DNA of 64,000 bases from Lonicera japonica (lineage: Eukaryota; Streptophyta; Magnoliopsida; Dipsacales; Caprifoliaceae), in assembly GCA_021464415.1 (NCBI GenBank), contig CM038467.1, positions 15,021,411 to 15,085,410 on the forward strand, read 5' to 3'. The position numbers were made by a program, and so were the translations under genes. Shown here piece after piece: positions 10,680 through 21,170 of the stretch. Numbering within the stretch: position 1 is the stretch's first letter; every line of letters starts with the position of its first letter. The notes beneath the pieces are model-generated. The model was not told where the DNA came from, made no database searches, and saw only the letters and a list, made by a program, of their open reading frames with translations.

Positions 10680-11985
10680 AAGATTTTTATTTCAATAGTT
10701 TGAATTCACCGATGTTCTAAAACTTTCGAAACACTTTATATACTCACACCTTTCAAATTATTATTCTCATTTTCTGTTTTAAGACGCATCTCATTTTCTT
10801 TTCATGTAACAAAGTCCCCAATAGAAAATAAAATAGTATTTTTAGTTATTGATTATGTTAAAACAAATATTTTCATAATAAGAATTAAAATTAAAATAAA
10901 TCTGCTAATTTAAGATAATACAAAAACTAGATAAGAGACATAATTGAGAAACAATGGCCTACCTAAAAGCAGCTTTGTGGAAAACTCTTGGAAAAAAAGA
11001 AGAAACAATTGTAATTTGCTTTAAGTATTTCAATAGCTTGAATTCACCATGCTCTAAAAATTTTGAAACACTTTATATGCTCACTACTTTTCAAATTATT
11101 ACTCTTGTTTTCTGTTTTAAGATGCCTCTCATTTTCTTTTCATGTAATAAAATCCCCTATAGAAAATAAAATAGAATTTTTTAGTTAATTGATAATGTTA
11201 AAACAAATATTTTCATAATAAGTATTAAAATAAAAATAAAGCCACTGATAACGGAAAGTAAAAACTAGATGTGGGTGGTGGATTTGTGTACCAGAGCAGG
11301 TCCGGCTCAGGTTGGTAGAGATTGTAACTGGATTTAGCTTTAAGATGAAGTTTCTATTGATTTCTCTCCTCTGTCCTATCTCTAGAGAGTCCCTTCTCCT
11401 ATTTATATATATCTTTTTTCGTGCTCCCCAAGCTAGATTAGGTTACAAGTAAAATGACCATCCAGGGTATACCTTATGGTCCTTGTGATGTTTACCTCCT
11501 TCTTCTATGTGAGGAGAGCACATTTGTTATAATTAACTTCTTTGCACTTTACACGTGTCATCTTGTCATTCGTTCTTGTAGTAAGCATTTATCATGCTAT
11601 ATTATCACAAGTGTCATTTTCTTATTGGTTAGAAGGCTTATATTGGCATATTCTCTGTCTGTATGTCGAGAACCTTTCTTAAGTCGATCATCTTTTGTTC
11701 GGTGGTTGTCCCTTTTGCTCGGCGTACTATCGCTTTTTGCTCGGCAAATATTATATACTGCCTCTTACGTTGTTAGGCCTCATTTGTGATCCTTTTTATC
11801 ATTTATGATAGTTGGATCTCGTCCTTCCCATTCGGCCCGTAAGGAAATGCTAAGGCCAATTCGGCCCATAAGAGAATGCTAAAATCATGTCCCGACACTA
11901 GATAAGAGACATTATAATTGAGAAACAATGGCCTACCTAAAAGCAGCTTTGTGGAAAAATCTTAGAAAAAAGAAGAAATAATTGT
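10680..11985. repeat. Direct tandem duplication (unit about 330 bases), second copy split by a solo LTR
   Basis: The segment from about 10688 (TTTCAATAGTTTGAATTCAC) to about 11018 is repeated from about 11019 (TTTCAATAGCTTGAATTCAC). Both copies include CTTTTCATGTAA, AAACAAATATTTTCATAATA and a closing block with GAGAAACAATGGCCTACCTA and AAAGCAGCTTTGTGGAAAA. The second copy is interrupted at 11270-11897. The open frame 10954-11169 spans the junction and is not a gene. Confidence 0.85.
11270..11897. mobile_element. Solo LTR, 628 bases
   Basis: It begins TGTGGGTGGTGG and ends CCCGACA, the TG...CA boundaries of an LTR, and is flanked by a perfect 5-base duplication CTAGA (11265-11269 and 11898-11902). 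Taking it out restores the sequence of the first tandem copy exactly (AAACTAGATAAGAGACAT). It contains a TATATATAT motif near 11404. No tRNA primer site or gag/pol follows, so it is the product of LTR-LTR recombination. The 111-codon frame inside (11454-11789) shows no known domain. Orientation is not determined. Confidence 0.88.
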
Positions 11986-12367
11986 AATTTCCTTTCAGCT
12001 TTTACATCAAAGTCGCCTTTTGGTTTGGGGGTTTGAAGTCGCTTTGAGACCTTTCCTTTTTTGCAACTCATCCCCACAACACTAACGGATCCAATGAGGC
12101 TGAAAATAGATTCGATATATATATTTTTCTATTGAATGGTGCTACGTGAAATAGGTATCAATTTCTCACTGTCATAATTTCAGAAATTGGTTGGATTTCT
12201 GACAGTGCTCACTACTTTCTTCCAAAATAAAAAGTTATGTTCATACAACGGCCCAACTATTTATGCCACTGATAAAAAAATTCGTGAAGTGTAGTTTCAC
12301 TATATACTATTATTTAAATATAATATACAATCATTACAATAGATATGGTGTTAAAACTACACTTTAA

Positions 12368-13100
12368 GGGCTCGTTTGGTTCGAGTTTTAGGAATGGAAT
12401 TGACATTTTAGATGCCAGGAAACCTTTATTCCTGGAATCCTTTATTAGATTCCATTAATGCTCGTTTGGTTGGAGTTTTAGGAATGAACTCGGCAAATTT
12501 TTTTTTAAATTTTCTGGATTTTTTTTTTCATTTACCAGGAAAAACAATTTTTTTTTTCATTTTCTGGGGAAAAATAATTTTTTTCATTTTTAGGGAATTT
12601 TTTTTTTTTTTCATTTTCTGGAAAAAAATATTTTTTTTCACTTTCTGGGGAAAAAATAAATTTTTTTATTTTCTGGGGATTTTTTTTTTCTTTTTCTGGG
12701 AAAAAATAATATTTTTAATTTTCTGGGAAATTTGTTTTTTTTTTCATTTTCTGGAAAAACATAATTTTTTTCACTTTCTGGGGGAAAAATAATATTTTTA
12801 AATTTCTGGGAAATTATTTTTTTTTCATTTTCTGGGAAAAAAATATTTTTGAAAATTTTCTGGAATTTTTTTCATTTTCTGAAAAAAAAAAACAATTTTT
12901 GGACAAAAAAAAAGGATTCTTCAAATTGGGAATCCAAGATTCCTCCCAATTTATAAGGGAATAGATTTTGGCAAAATGGGAGAATTTAGGATTCCTAGGA
13001 ATCCTAAATTCCTAGCTAAAACTCCAACCAAACAAAATAATCCTCATATAATGAAATTTAGGACTCCAGGAATCCTCAAAAACTCCAACCAAACGAGCCC
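12368..13100. mobile_element. PIF/Harbinger (Tourist-like) non-autonomous element with internal minisatellite
   Basis: Ends GGGCTCGTTTGGTT and AACCAAACGAGCCC are perfect inverted copies, flanked by TAA (12365-12367, 13101-13103). A second internal CTCGTTTGGTTGGAGTTTTA near 12461 mirrors AAACTCCAACCAAAC near the right end. The middle, about 12490-12905, is a degenerate tandem array in which TTTTCTGG and long T or A runs recur every 30-50 bases. The 126-codon Phe-rich frame on it is an artefact. Confidence 0.8.
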
Positions 13101-13254
13101 TAAGGGTGTCTTTATCTTAACCCTCGGTTTATTAAGGCATTTCTCTTTTCTTTTATGCTATTCAACAAGATTTCGCTCAAATAAAAATATCGAACAAAAT
13201 GTGCAGTAGGTTGAATGCTATTTTGGTGAGTGGCTACTGAAGTAGGAATACGCT

Positions 13255-13400
13255 TGTGTAAAGATTTTAAGGCTGCTCTAGGGTTAATTACTTAATTTTA
13301 ATTGAATTGAGAAGTGAGAACTTGGGCTTCAGACTTCACTGCTTCCAAGTCTTGAACTCGTGACCCCGAGTTGCAATACTGGGACCACTTCTTTTACTCT
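13255..13400 (-). mobile_element. Fragment resembling a tRNA-derived (Au-type) SINE
   Basis: On the minus strand the sequence contains GGGGTCACGAGTTCAAGACT followed by TGGAAGCAGTGAAGTC, which matches the B-box and following region of Au-like plant SINEs by eye. No clear poly(A) or target duplication was found, so it is probably a truncated copy. Confidence 0.4.
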
Positions 13401-13956
13401 TATTCAATCATAAAATCTTGTATTCACTATAACACACATATATATATATACATATAAGGGTCCAAAAAAGTTGGGGACTCTAGGCGGCGGCTTGGGCCGC
13501 TTATGCCCAAAGCTGGCCCTAGCTTAGAATACAAGGAGGAAGTATTTCGTTTATTTTAGTTGATTAGATTAAAACGAAACTTCGAGTTAAATTGATCTTT
13601 AATTTATGAATCTGGTCATTCAAACATAGAGAAATCACAAATGTTTTAAAATAGAGTTTGGTCGCAAGGATAAACTAATATAAAAAATTATAAAGTAAGT
13701 TAATAGTATATAAGATATTGTAATTACATAATTTATAACTTTATACAAGATTATGATGAAAAAATCACACTATAAAATTTTCTAGTAAAATAAAATTTAT
13801 ATTTTGTCAATTTGAGGTGAACTAAATCATAAAATAGACAATTTATTCGAGCTAAAAATATATATATTTGATCGTGTTATTGACGAAATATTTATCCAAT
13901 GCTATTTATTAAAAGGATCTTCTTCAAATTGAGTAATTGACACATGTTATGTGTGT

Positions 13957-14101
13957 GTTTTTTTTTTTAAAAAGGGAGGTCTAAGTCTCTCCCTTAATCC
14001 TACAAATAAAGGAAAACCCCCCACCCAACCCCATGAGTAGAACCCTTGACCTCAAGACAAGGGTGGAGGTTGCCTACCACTGGGTCAACCCCTCTCCTCT
14101 C
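13957..14101 (-). mobile_element. tRNA-derived SINE with 14-base target duplication
   Basis: Flanked by CATGTTATGTGTGT on both sides (13943-13956, 14102-14115). On the minus strand it starts GGAGAGAGGAGAGGGGTTGA-like sequence, has an A box in TTGACCCAGTGGTAGGCAAC and a B box in GGTCAAGGGTTCTACTC, and ends in an A-rich tail (the T run at 13958-13968 on the plus strand). This is a short interspersed element moved by LINE machinery. Confidence 0.85.
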
Positions 14102-14115
14102 CATGTTATGTGTGT

Positions 14116-15110
14116 TATCTTTGTTCTTATTTACTAATCTAATTTGACAATTACATGTTTTAAAATTTATAATTAAGAATAAAACTTTTTGATATTGTGG
14201 AACTTAACACATAGCTTATGTATAAAAAAAGAAAACTGCAGTTTGGATTTGGAATATTTTTAGGGAAAAACAAAAGGTTCAGGATCCTTTTCTGCTACTC
14301 TAGGCAACCCCCATAAACTAATTTTTGAGCTTTTATTAAAAAAATAAAAACAAGAATGAAAAAACTAACTTTTGTGGTTGTTTGCGTGTTTGCTGTGGAC
14401 CTAACTTTGGGGTTCCTTCCATTTTTCATAGAATAGACAACTAACTTGGTCGATTTCCAGATCGAATTTGGAAATATTATATTGGGCCGGCCAGGGAATG
14501 AACTGTTATGACAGGCTCAAATATTTTTGGGTTTCAAAGTAATGATATGCTCTAATGCAACTTCTCAAAACAATATTATACTTTAGTAAAGATAAAAAAA
14601 AAATTCGACAATAATATTACCTTTCAAACAAATGACAAATCTTTGTATTACACTATTGTGAAAGTCGAAGATGGGTGTGAGTGTTTTTCTTTTTTCTTTT
14701 TCATTTTCATGTAAGGGGCGTGAGGGTTATGAATCGTGATATTGTTTTTGAGTAATTCTAAAAATGTCAATATTGTACAAAATGTTGCATTTAATTGGTT
14801 TGAGCCTATAAAAATATAGTTATAATCATCTAATTGTTAACCAAATACAGTGCATTATGATATGTAAGTATGTAGTCAATCAATGTCAAATTCATAATCT
14901 CACGTTTATTTTGATGCCTTTCAAAAAAAAAAACCAGTAATTCAAACTTAGGTAATGGTTAAGTATATAACTAATATTTTATTATAAGATTTGGTACATT
15001 AATTATTATTTATGTTCCAAAAAGATTATGGTTTATCAATTTGAAACGTAAAATACATGTGATCTAATTAATCAAAAAGTAATTATTGTTGTGTGTATAT
15101 ATATATATAG
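14116..15110. other. AT-rich intergenic DNA, no gene
   Basis: No protein segment or repeat boundary was recognised on either strand. A (TA)n run at about 15096-15109 is the landing site of the next MITE. Confidence 0.45.
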
Positions 15111-15498
15111 GGGAAGTATCTTAAGAGCACCAATTTTTTTGTCCTTAAATGCGGACCAATCAATTTTAGGGGGTAAATGGACGAATTTTTTGATGAAACT
15201 TGGTGAAAATAATCTCCATGATTAGTATATCACCTCCACCAAATTTCATTAAAAAATTCAATCGGGAAAAGGGTTAACTAAAAAATTGATATATATGCAC
15301 TTTTTTTGCCGTTAAAATTTAAGATGTTTAGCTAACTCACTTTATGGTTGAATTTTTTGATATAATTTGGTAGAGATGATCTACTAATTATGGAGATCAT
15401 CTTCACCAAGTTTCATAAAAAAATTCATCCGTTTATTCCCTTAAAATGATTGATCTGCATTTAAGGACCAAATAAATGGTCATCTTTAAATCCTTCCC
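15111..15498. mobile_element. MITE with internal stem sequences, inserted in a TA run
   Basis: Left end GGGAAGTATCTTAAGAGCAC mirrors the right end, which reversed reads GGGAAGGATTTAAAGATGAC; similarity continues through GTCCTTAAATGC. It sits in a TA microsatellite, so its target duplication (probably TA) cannot be proved. Inside are two facing copies of a stem containing AAACTTGGTGAARATRATCT / GGAGATCATCTTCACCAAGT. Related sequence occurs at 34590-34760, 57915-58190 and 61865-61990. Confidence 0.65.
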
Positions 15499-15748
15499 AT
15501 ATATATAAACAGATATATATATATATATATATAGAGAGAGAGTGGTGAGTTGTGGTATTACAAATCTTATTTCTTCTTTCTACTTTTAAAATTGACAACG
15601 AATTACATAAACATATAAAAAAATATGATAGTGAATTAAGATCAATGGTCACTAGCACACTGAGTTTATTTTATTTTATTACTATAAAATTCTAAATAAG
15701 AGCAGTAGTATTTCCACTCTTTTACCTCTTTTGACCACCTTAAATTAA

Positions 15749-17030
15749 GAGTAAATGACCCATTTCCACCCCGAACTTTGTACCCGGTTTCAAGTCGCAC
15801 CCCGAACTTCAATTTGTTCCACCTTACACTCCAAACTTTAAAAAGTGGTTTTAAATGCCCACTCTGTTAACATTCCATCCATTTTCTAACGAAAAATTCA
15901 AAATGAGGGGCATAAGGGTAAATTTTGTTCTTCTTCTCCACATTTAACCCTAATTCAAGCAGTGATAATAATAAGAAGAACTTCATAGCTGCGAAATTCA
16001 GGGGACTGAAGTGTGCAGCCCCACCGCAGGTATCGATGCCGGCTGTGATCCGGTCGTTGGCGAACATGGAAGTAAAGAAGGTGAGGAAGAAAAAGCAGAG
16101 GAGTACGAAGAACAAAATACCCAATCAAGATTTGGATTCCGGTTCTTCTTCATGTGGGTGTTTGTTTTTCATGTTCAGATGGTTAATTTGGTATTTTTTT
16201 TATGATGTTGATCACGTGAGATTTGAGAAAGTCAAGATTGATTAAGGATTTTTTTTTGTTGGTATGCAGTTTGATTCCCACCATTCAATTATATATCCAC
16301 CATTCAAAAGCCAATTTAATCCCCATTCAAAACCCTCCATTCTTCTTCTTCTTCTTCTTCTTCTCGAATTGCTCTCTGCTTCATTCTCTATTCTTCAATC
16401 ATGGCTGTTGTAGTAAGTGAGAGAGCAACAATTGAAGACCACATTAAGTAGATGAAATTGAAGAAAAATCACGAAGAAGAAGAAGAAGAAAAAAAATTAC
16501 AACAAAGGAGAATTAGAAGAAAAACTACGAAGAAAGAAGAAGAAGAAGAAGATCTCCATTTCATTCTCTGTTCTTTAATCATGGCTATTGTAGTTAGTGA
16601 GAGAGCAACAACTGCAGAACACATTGGGTAGATGAAATTGAAGAAAAATTAAGAAGAAGAAGAAGAAGCAGCACCCATTTACGAAGAAGCAGCAGCAACA
16701 ATTTACAAAGAAGAAGATTGACAAAGAAGTAGCAGTAATTTTTTACAAAGAAGAAGATTGACGAAGAACCAGCAGAAATTTACGAAGAAGAAGAGGCAAT
16801 AGCAGCAATAGCAGGCAACAATAATAATAATAATAAGAAGAAGAAGAAGAAGAAGATTTACCCTTATGCCCCTCATTTTGCATTTTCCGTTAGAAAATAG
16901 ATGGAATGTTAACGGAGTGGGCATTTAAAACAACTTTTTGAAGTTTGGAGTGTAAGGTGGAACAAATTGAAGTTTGGGGTGAAACTTGAAATCGGGTACA
17001 AAGTTTGGGGTGCAAATAGGTCATTTACTC
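15749..17030. mobile_element. Mutator-like element, GAGTAAAT group, with captured exon-like sequence
   Basis: A perfect 9-base duplication TTAAATTAA flanks it (15740-15748, 17031-17039). Left end GAGTAAATGACCCATTTCCA is matched inverted on the right; the arms resemble each other for about 170 bases, up to TTAACATTCCATC. At 15925-16160 a plus-strand frame contains KFRGLKCAAPPQVSMPAVIR and KKVRKKKQRSTKNK, which does not look like random DNA and, from memory only, resembles part of plant RING-type ubiquitin ligases. It stops at a GTGGGTG that could be a splice donor. At about 16382-16665 a 180-base unit containing ATGGCTGTTGTAGT is tandemly duplicated. The rest is (GAA)n-rich. No transposase. 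Confidence 0.83.
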
Positions 17031-17197
17031 TTAAATTAATAACCGATGGAACGTTTGCCACACCCCCAAATCCGGCCCCATCCATACTAGCCCGAATCCG
17101 AAGTTGTGAACCCAAACACTATTGTCATTTAATTACTTTTAACATTTGATCTTATAATTACTTATATTTGAATATGACGCATATAAAAAAAATAGTA

Positions 17198-17904
17198 CTC
17201 CCTTCGTTTCATTTTCTTAGTCTAGTATTATTTTTTAAGTTTTCTCAAAATAGTTGTCCACTTCATACATTTAGTTGTCTATTAATTAGAATAATTTGTA
17301 TTGTTTTTTATATTATCCCTTGTTTTGGAATTACAAAATCAAGATAAAGTTAAAATTATTAGTAATTGGAATGGATTAAGGGTAATTTTATAAATTATGG
17401 TTAATTTAATACTATGTAAATGTAATAAATTATGTCCTCAAAAATATTTAGAATTTTTAAGCTTTTAGATTTAAGTGGTAAACTTACCACTTAAAATTTT
17501 GGACGCAAATTTTTAGATTTAAATGGTGTAAAGGTTGTTTGTTTGGCAAAAAAATTAAGTGATTTGCCACTTAAATCTAAAAACTTGCATCCAAAATTTT
17601 AAGTGGCAAGTTTGTCACTTAAATCTGAAAACTTAAAACTTATCATTACAAAATACTTATTTTACCCTCATTAAAGCCTTAATCATATGATCTAAATACA
17701 CTAATAAGGACAAAATTGTCATATTAAAAAAATTAATTTTCAGATGTGTTTTATTCAAACAAACAATATTTTTAAATACAGTTTTCAGAAGTAAACAAAT
17801 AATTTTTTCAATTTTAGTTTTCAGTTCAATCTTCAATTTTTAGTTTTAGTTTCCAATTTTCAGATATTTTATCAAACGCCACATCAGGGATGGGACGAAG
17901 GGAG
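17198..17904. mobile_element. Mariner/Stowaway-type element
   Basis: Ends CTCCCTTCGTTTCATTTT and (inverted) CTCCCTTCGTCCCATCCC are flanked by TA (17196-17197, 17905-17906), the mariner target. At 707 bases it is longer than a classical Stowaway. The interior shows further inverted segments around TTAAGTGATTTGCCACTTAA (about 17554-17575) and could hold a second nested insertion. There is no transposase frame. Confidence 0.75.
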
Positions 17905-17906
17905 TA

Positions 17907-18099
17907 ATTTAGAAAATCAGTTAAATGTAGGGGTGGTGACGAGTATAAAAGATTTTATTATTTTTTTGATTGAGCTAAGGGCGAGAAATAAATAGAGAGG
18001 GGACAAATGTGAGATCGAGATGAGAGGAATTGAATTGAATGGTCGAAGAATATGACCCTAACGTTACTCAGTGATCTTTTGTTTGCCAAAAATTAAGCA
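17907..18099. other. Short intergenic stretch
   Basis: No feature recognised. It leads into the degenerate reading frames that follow. Confidence 0.3.
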
Positions 18100-18800
18100 T
18101 TCTTCGACTAGAGGAATCTCGAAGATGAAATCGAACAAATCGAGAAGCGATTCAGCGAGGATGGACTAGACGGGGGTTTATCGGAGCAATTATAGCTTTG
18201 GTTTCGGAGACCAAGGCCCAAGCAGCTTACGACGCAAGGACTGCTGAACTCAACCAACTCCTGGCTCAATTGCTTGCTCTCCCCGAAGACACTATCTCGA
18301 GCATATATGACGTTCAAGTAGCTCTATACCTCAAGAGACAATAAGGTTATCAAGGTCAAGTAACCTTAGATCCTGCACTTTCCGAATCTGAGAAATATGA
18401 CGTGATCACTGAGTGCAGGGTAAATGATCTCAATTTGGTTGGCATTGAGAACCAAAATAAGAACTTTAAAGATAAGGGCTATAATTATGAGGAGGAGGAG
18501 GAGGAGGATGACAGTGGTATCAGTGTAATTGTTTCTATTGATGATGTTGCTCGTCTTGTCAGCATTGGCATTAGTCGCAATGGTGGTAATGGTGGCACTG
18601 TTGGTGGTGCTAGGAAGAATAGGGACAGGGTCATGGCCCTGATCCTAGTCAGGGATGCTGATCTGCTAGTCGCGGTTATGGTGGTTTTAGGGATGGTTCG
18701 TGATATAGTGGTGGTGGTGGTAAGGGAAGTTGGTCATGGTGTTTTTATTGGGTGGTGTTTTACTGGTGGTGGTGATGGTGATGGTAAGCTTGTTAGTTAG
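18100..18800 (+). pseudogene. Degenerate unrecognised gene with acidic and glycine-rich parts
   Basis: The GC content and codon pattern look coding. One frame (about 18115-18193) reads EDEIEQIEKRFSEDG, then breaks. A second frame stays open from about 18130 to a TAA at 18342 and includes ALVSETKAQAAYDARTAELN then QLLAQLLALPEDTISSIYDV. The same frame continues after that stop through VTLDPALSESEKYDVITECR to a run of acidic residues. From about 18580, sequence in a different frame reads RGYGGFRDG, then YSGGGGKGSWSW, an RGG/Gly-rich tail. At least one stop and two frame changes are needed to join these, so it is not functional as read. I do not recognise the family. A heptad-like Leu/Ala stretch suggests a coiled coil. 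It may alternatively be a transposon-captured fragment. Confidence 0.4.
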
Positions 18801-21161
18801 GGTTAAGAAGGAGGGGGATACGGTGGTGGTGTGTGTTTGTTGTTTGTTAATTAGAGAATGATATATGTTAATATTGTGGTGGAGGATACGGTGGTAGTGT
18901 GTGTTTGTTGTTTGTTAGGTATGGGGGATATATGTTGATATTGTGCTGCAGGTCCTGTTCTTAGGAAGAGAGAAAGGTGATTTATAAGAATTCCCTTATT
19001 TATAGGCCTCCTCCTCCTTAATAGAGGGTGGAGATCTATTTTAATTTACGGTCCGGATCGATTTTTCAAAATATTCTAAGATTTTTACACAATTCTACAT
19101 TTATCTATACAATTTTAGAATGTTCCTTAAGTATAAAATATCTAAACATTCTAGAAGTTTTCAGAGTACTCCATGTTGCGCGTATCTAGTCGTATCAAGA
19201 CTGCAAACAAAAATTCTTATCTGCAAAAATCTAATTAGGCGTAATAAAGTAGAAAAATAAGGAGTCAATCCAAATCTCAAGGGGGAATTGAAAATTATAG
19301 AAAAAACTTAAGATTGCCAAATTAAAACCAATTTTGATTTTGGAAAGTCTTTTTTTTGTTCTTTTTTTTAACTAAAACTAAATAATAACTAATTATCAAT
19401 TCACAAGAGAGATTAATCAAATATTGAGAGAAATTAAAGGTTAAGAATTCAGCACCAATTACTTTAATTTAACTATTTACATTACCACATGTATGTACCC
19501 AAGATAAAATAGAAATTCTAATTTACTTAAATACTTAGGTGTCACCTATAGTATGTAGCATGATCTTAATATTCAAGTAAACTGGTAATTTCAAGATATC
19601 ACTTTACAACCAATTTTTATCTTTTATTTTTTTTTTAAAATTCAATTTTCTTCTTTCATAAAAATAATAACACGGATTAAAGTAAGCTTCTAATGAATCA
19701 CTACTTAAGGAAAACACAAAGGTTCAACACCCATTCATATTAACAATTAAAGTTTAAAAGAGAATTTAGTGATTAAAATCAATTCAAGAAAATTGTATGG
19801 TGTGTAGTTTGTTTCTCAAATCAATAATCACACTAAATTGGATTGCCTCTTTTGGAGGTCAATCAAAATAATTTTTTTATTAAATTAAGCATATGTATAC
19901 TACATGCAATAATATAAGTTAAATTAAAGATTATGGTTTCATCTCTCCCCTTGAAAGGAGATTAACATTCCATTATAAATATTGAATACGAGAATGATAT
20001 TAAATAAAATTTCATTACTCAATTAAAATATTAATCTCAATATCAAAGAGAAACTTAAAAAATAATAATGAAAATTGCAATAAATAAAACTCTCCTTGAA
20101 ATTTAGAACTCCGCTTGAATGATTCTTCCGGCGGTGGTGCGCGCGGCTCTTTCTCTCTATCTCTTCACAAGTTTAATTCTCTCTTATGGTTGTGTGTTTA
20201 GAATGGGGACTAAGGGCCTTTATTTATAGGTGTAAAGATTATGGTTTTAGGGGAGAAATATGGAAGGCTTAGAAAAGAAATTAATTTAAATGTAGTGGAG
20301 AATATGAAAGTTAATTTTACAAATGGAATATGTTTGATAGGGTAAATGAGAGAATGGGCTTAGTTGATAGGATGATTAAAAACATGGATTGCTGGAGAAT
20401 GTTTAAGTGAGTTTCCATTATGAATAATGAGATAAATGGTTTGGGAAAGGGCCTGTAAGAGAGAAATACAACCACTCATTTCCGCGGTTGTGCGCAGGCA
20501 ATATGTTTAGGGCATTTTTTCACTATCAAGATGATAGAATCTGAAGATTGTCAAAACACGAAAGTTGTAGCCCTCTGAGTCTTATTTCTAACCATATATA
20601 GCACGTAAAATTATGGATTTTGAGATCAAAGTTATGATCAAAATACCGAACTGTCACCTAAATGATCAAAATCAAATTTTTTGCGCACTTAAATATTAAT
20701 GCACTTCTTATTTGATTTGAACTTCCATACCTGTTAGAACATGATGAATCATCAATTTAAATCTTTCCTAACCACTGGAACAATCGCCATTACTTCTTGA
20801 CACATCTTTGCTGCCTTGTTAGTTAAATTTGGCACAAAATTACACTATTTTCACTTTTCACTTATAAAGCAAACAAAAGATGATATTAGTACAGTTTAGG
20901 CAATAATAACGGACTACCAAGAAGTTTTTGGAGTATAAAATATGGCATTTTTGGGTGTTTATCACTCCACTCTCCTTGATATCTTCATGTAGGTTTCAGA
21001 CATTCTGCAAGCTTCCAAGTTGGTGGCATGTGACATTTGGCTATCTTAATTCTTCCATTGACATTTATTTTTGAAATATGTGTGAGCCAATTACCCTTCC
21101 AAATTGGGAGGTCTGTAAACTCCTTAATTAAATGGCACCATTCAGAAACAGACTAATACAT
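18801..21161. other. AT-rich region, probably old retrotransposon sequence; no gene
   Basis: Two near-copies of a GTGTGTTTGTTGTTTGTTA-containing segment lie at about 18828-18920. From 19040 to 21000 the sequence is AT-rich without open frames. Parts such as 20120-20230 (GC-richer, then a TATTTATAGG motif) look like an LTR promoter or leader. I could not locate paired LTRs, a primer-binding site or gag/pol, so element class is undetermined. Confidence 0.3.
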
Positions 21162-21170
21162 ATTTAAATA

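Noticed and set aside
12412..12792. 126-codon Phe-rich frame
   Set aside because: Produced entirely by the T-rich minisatellite inside the PIF/Harbinger element.
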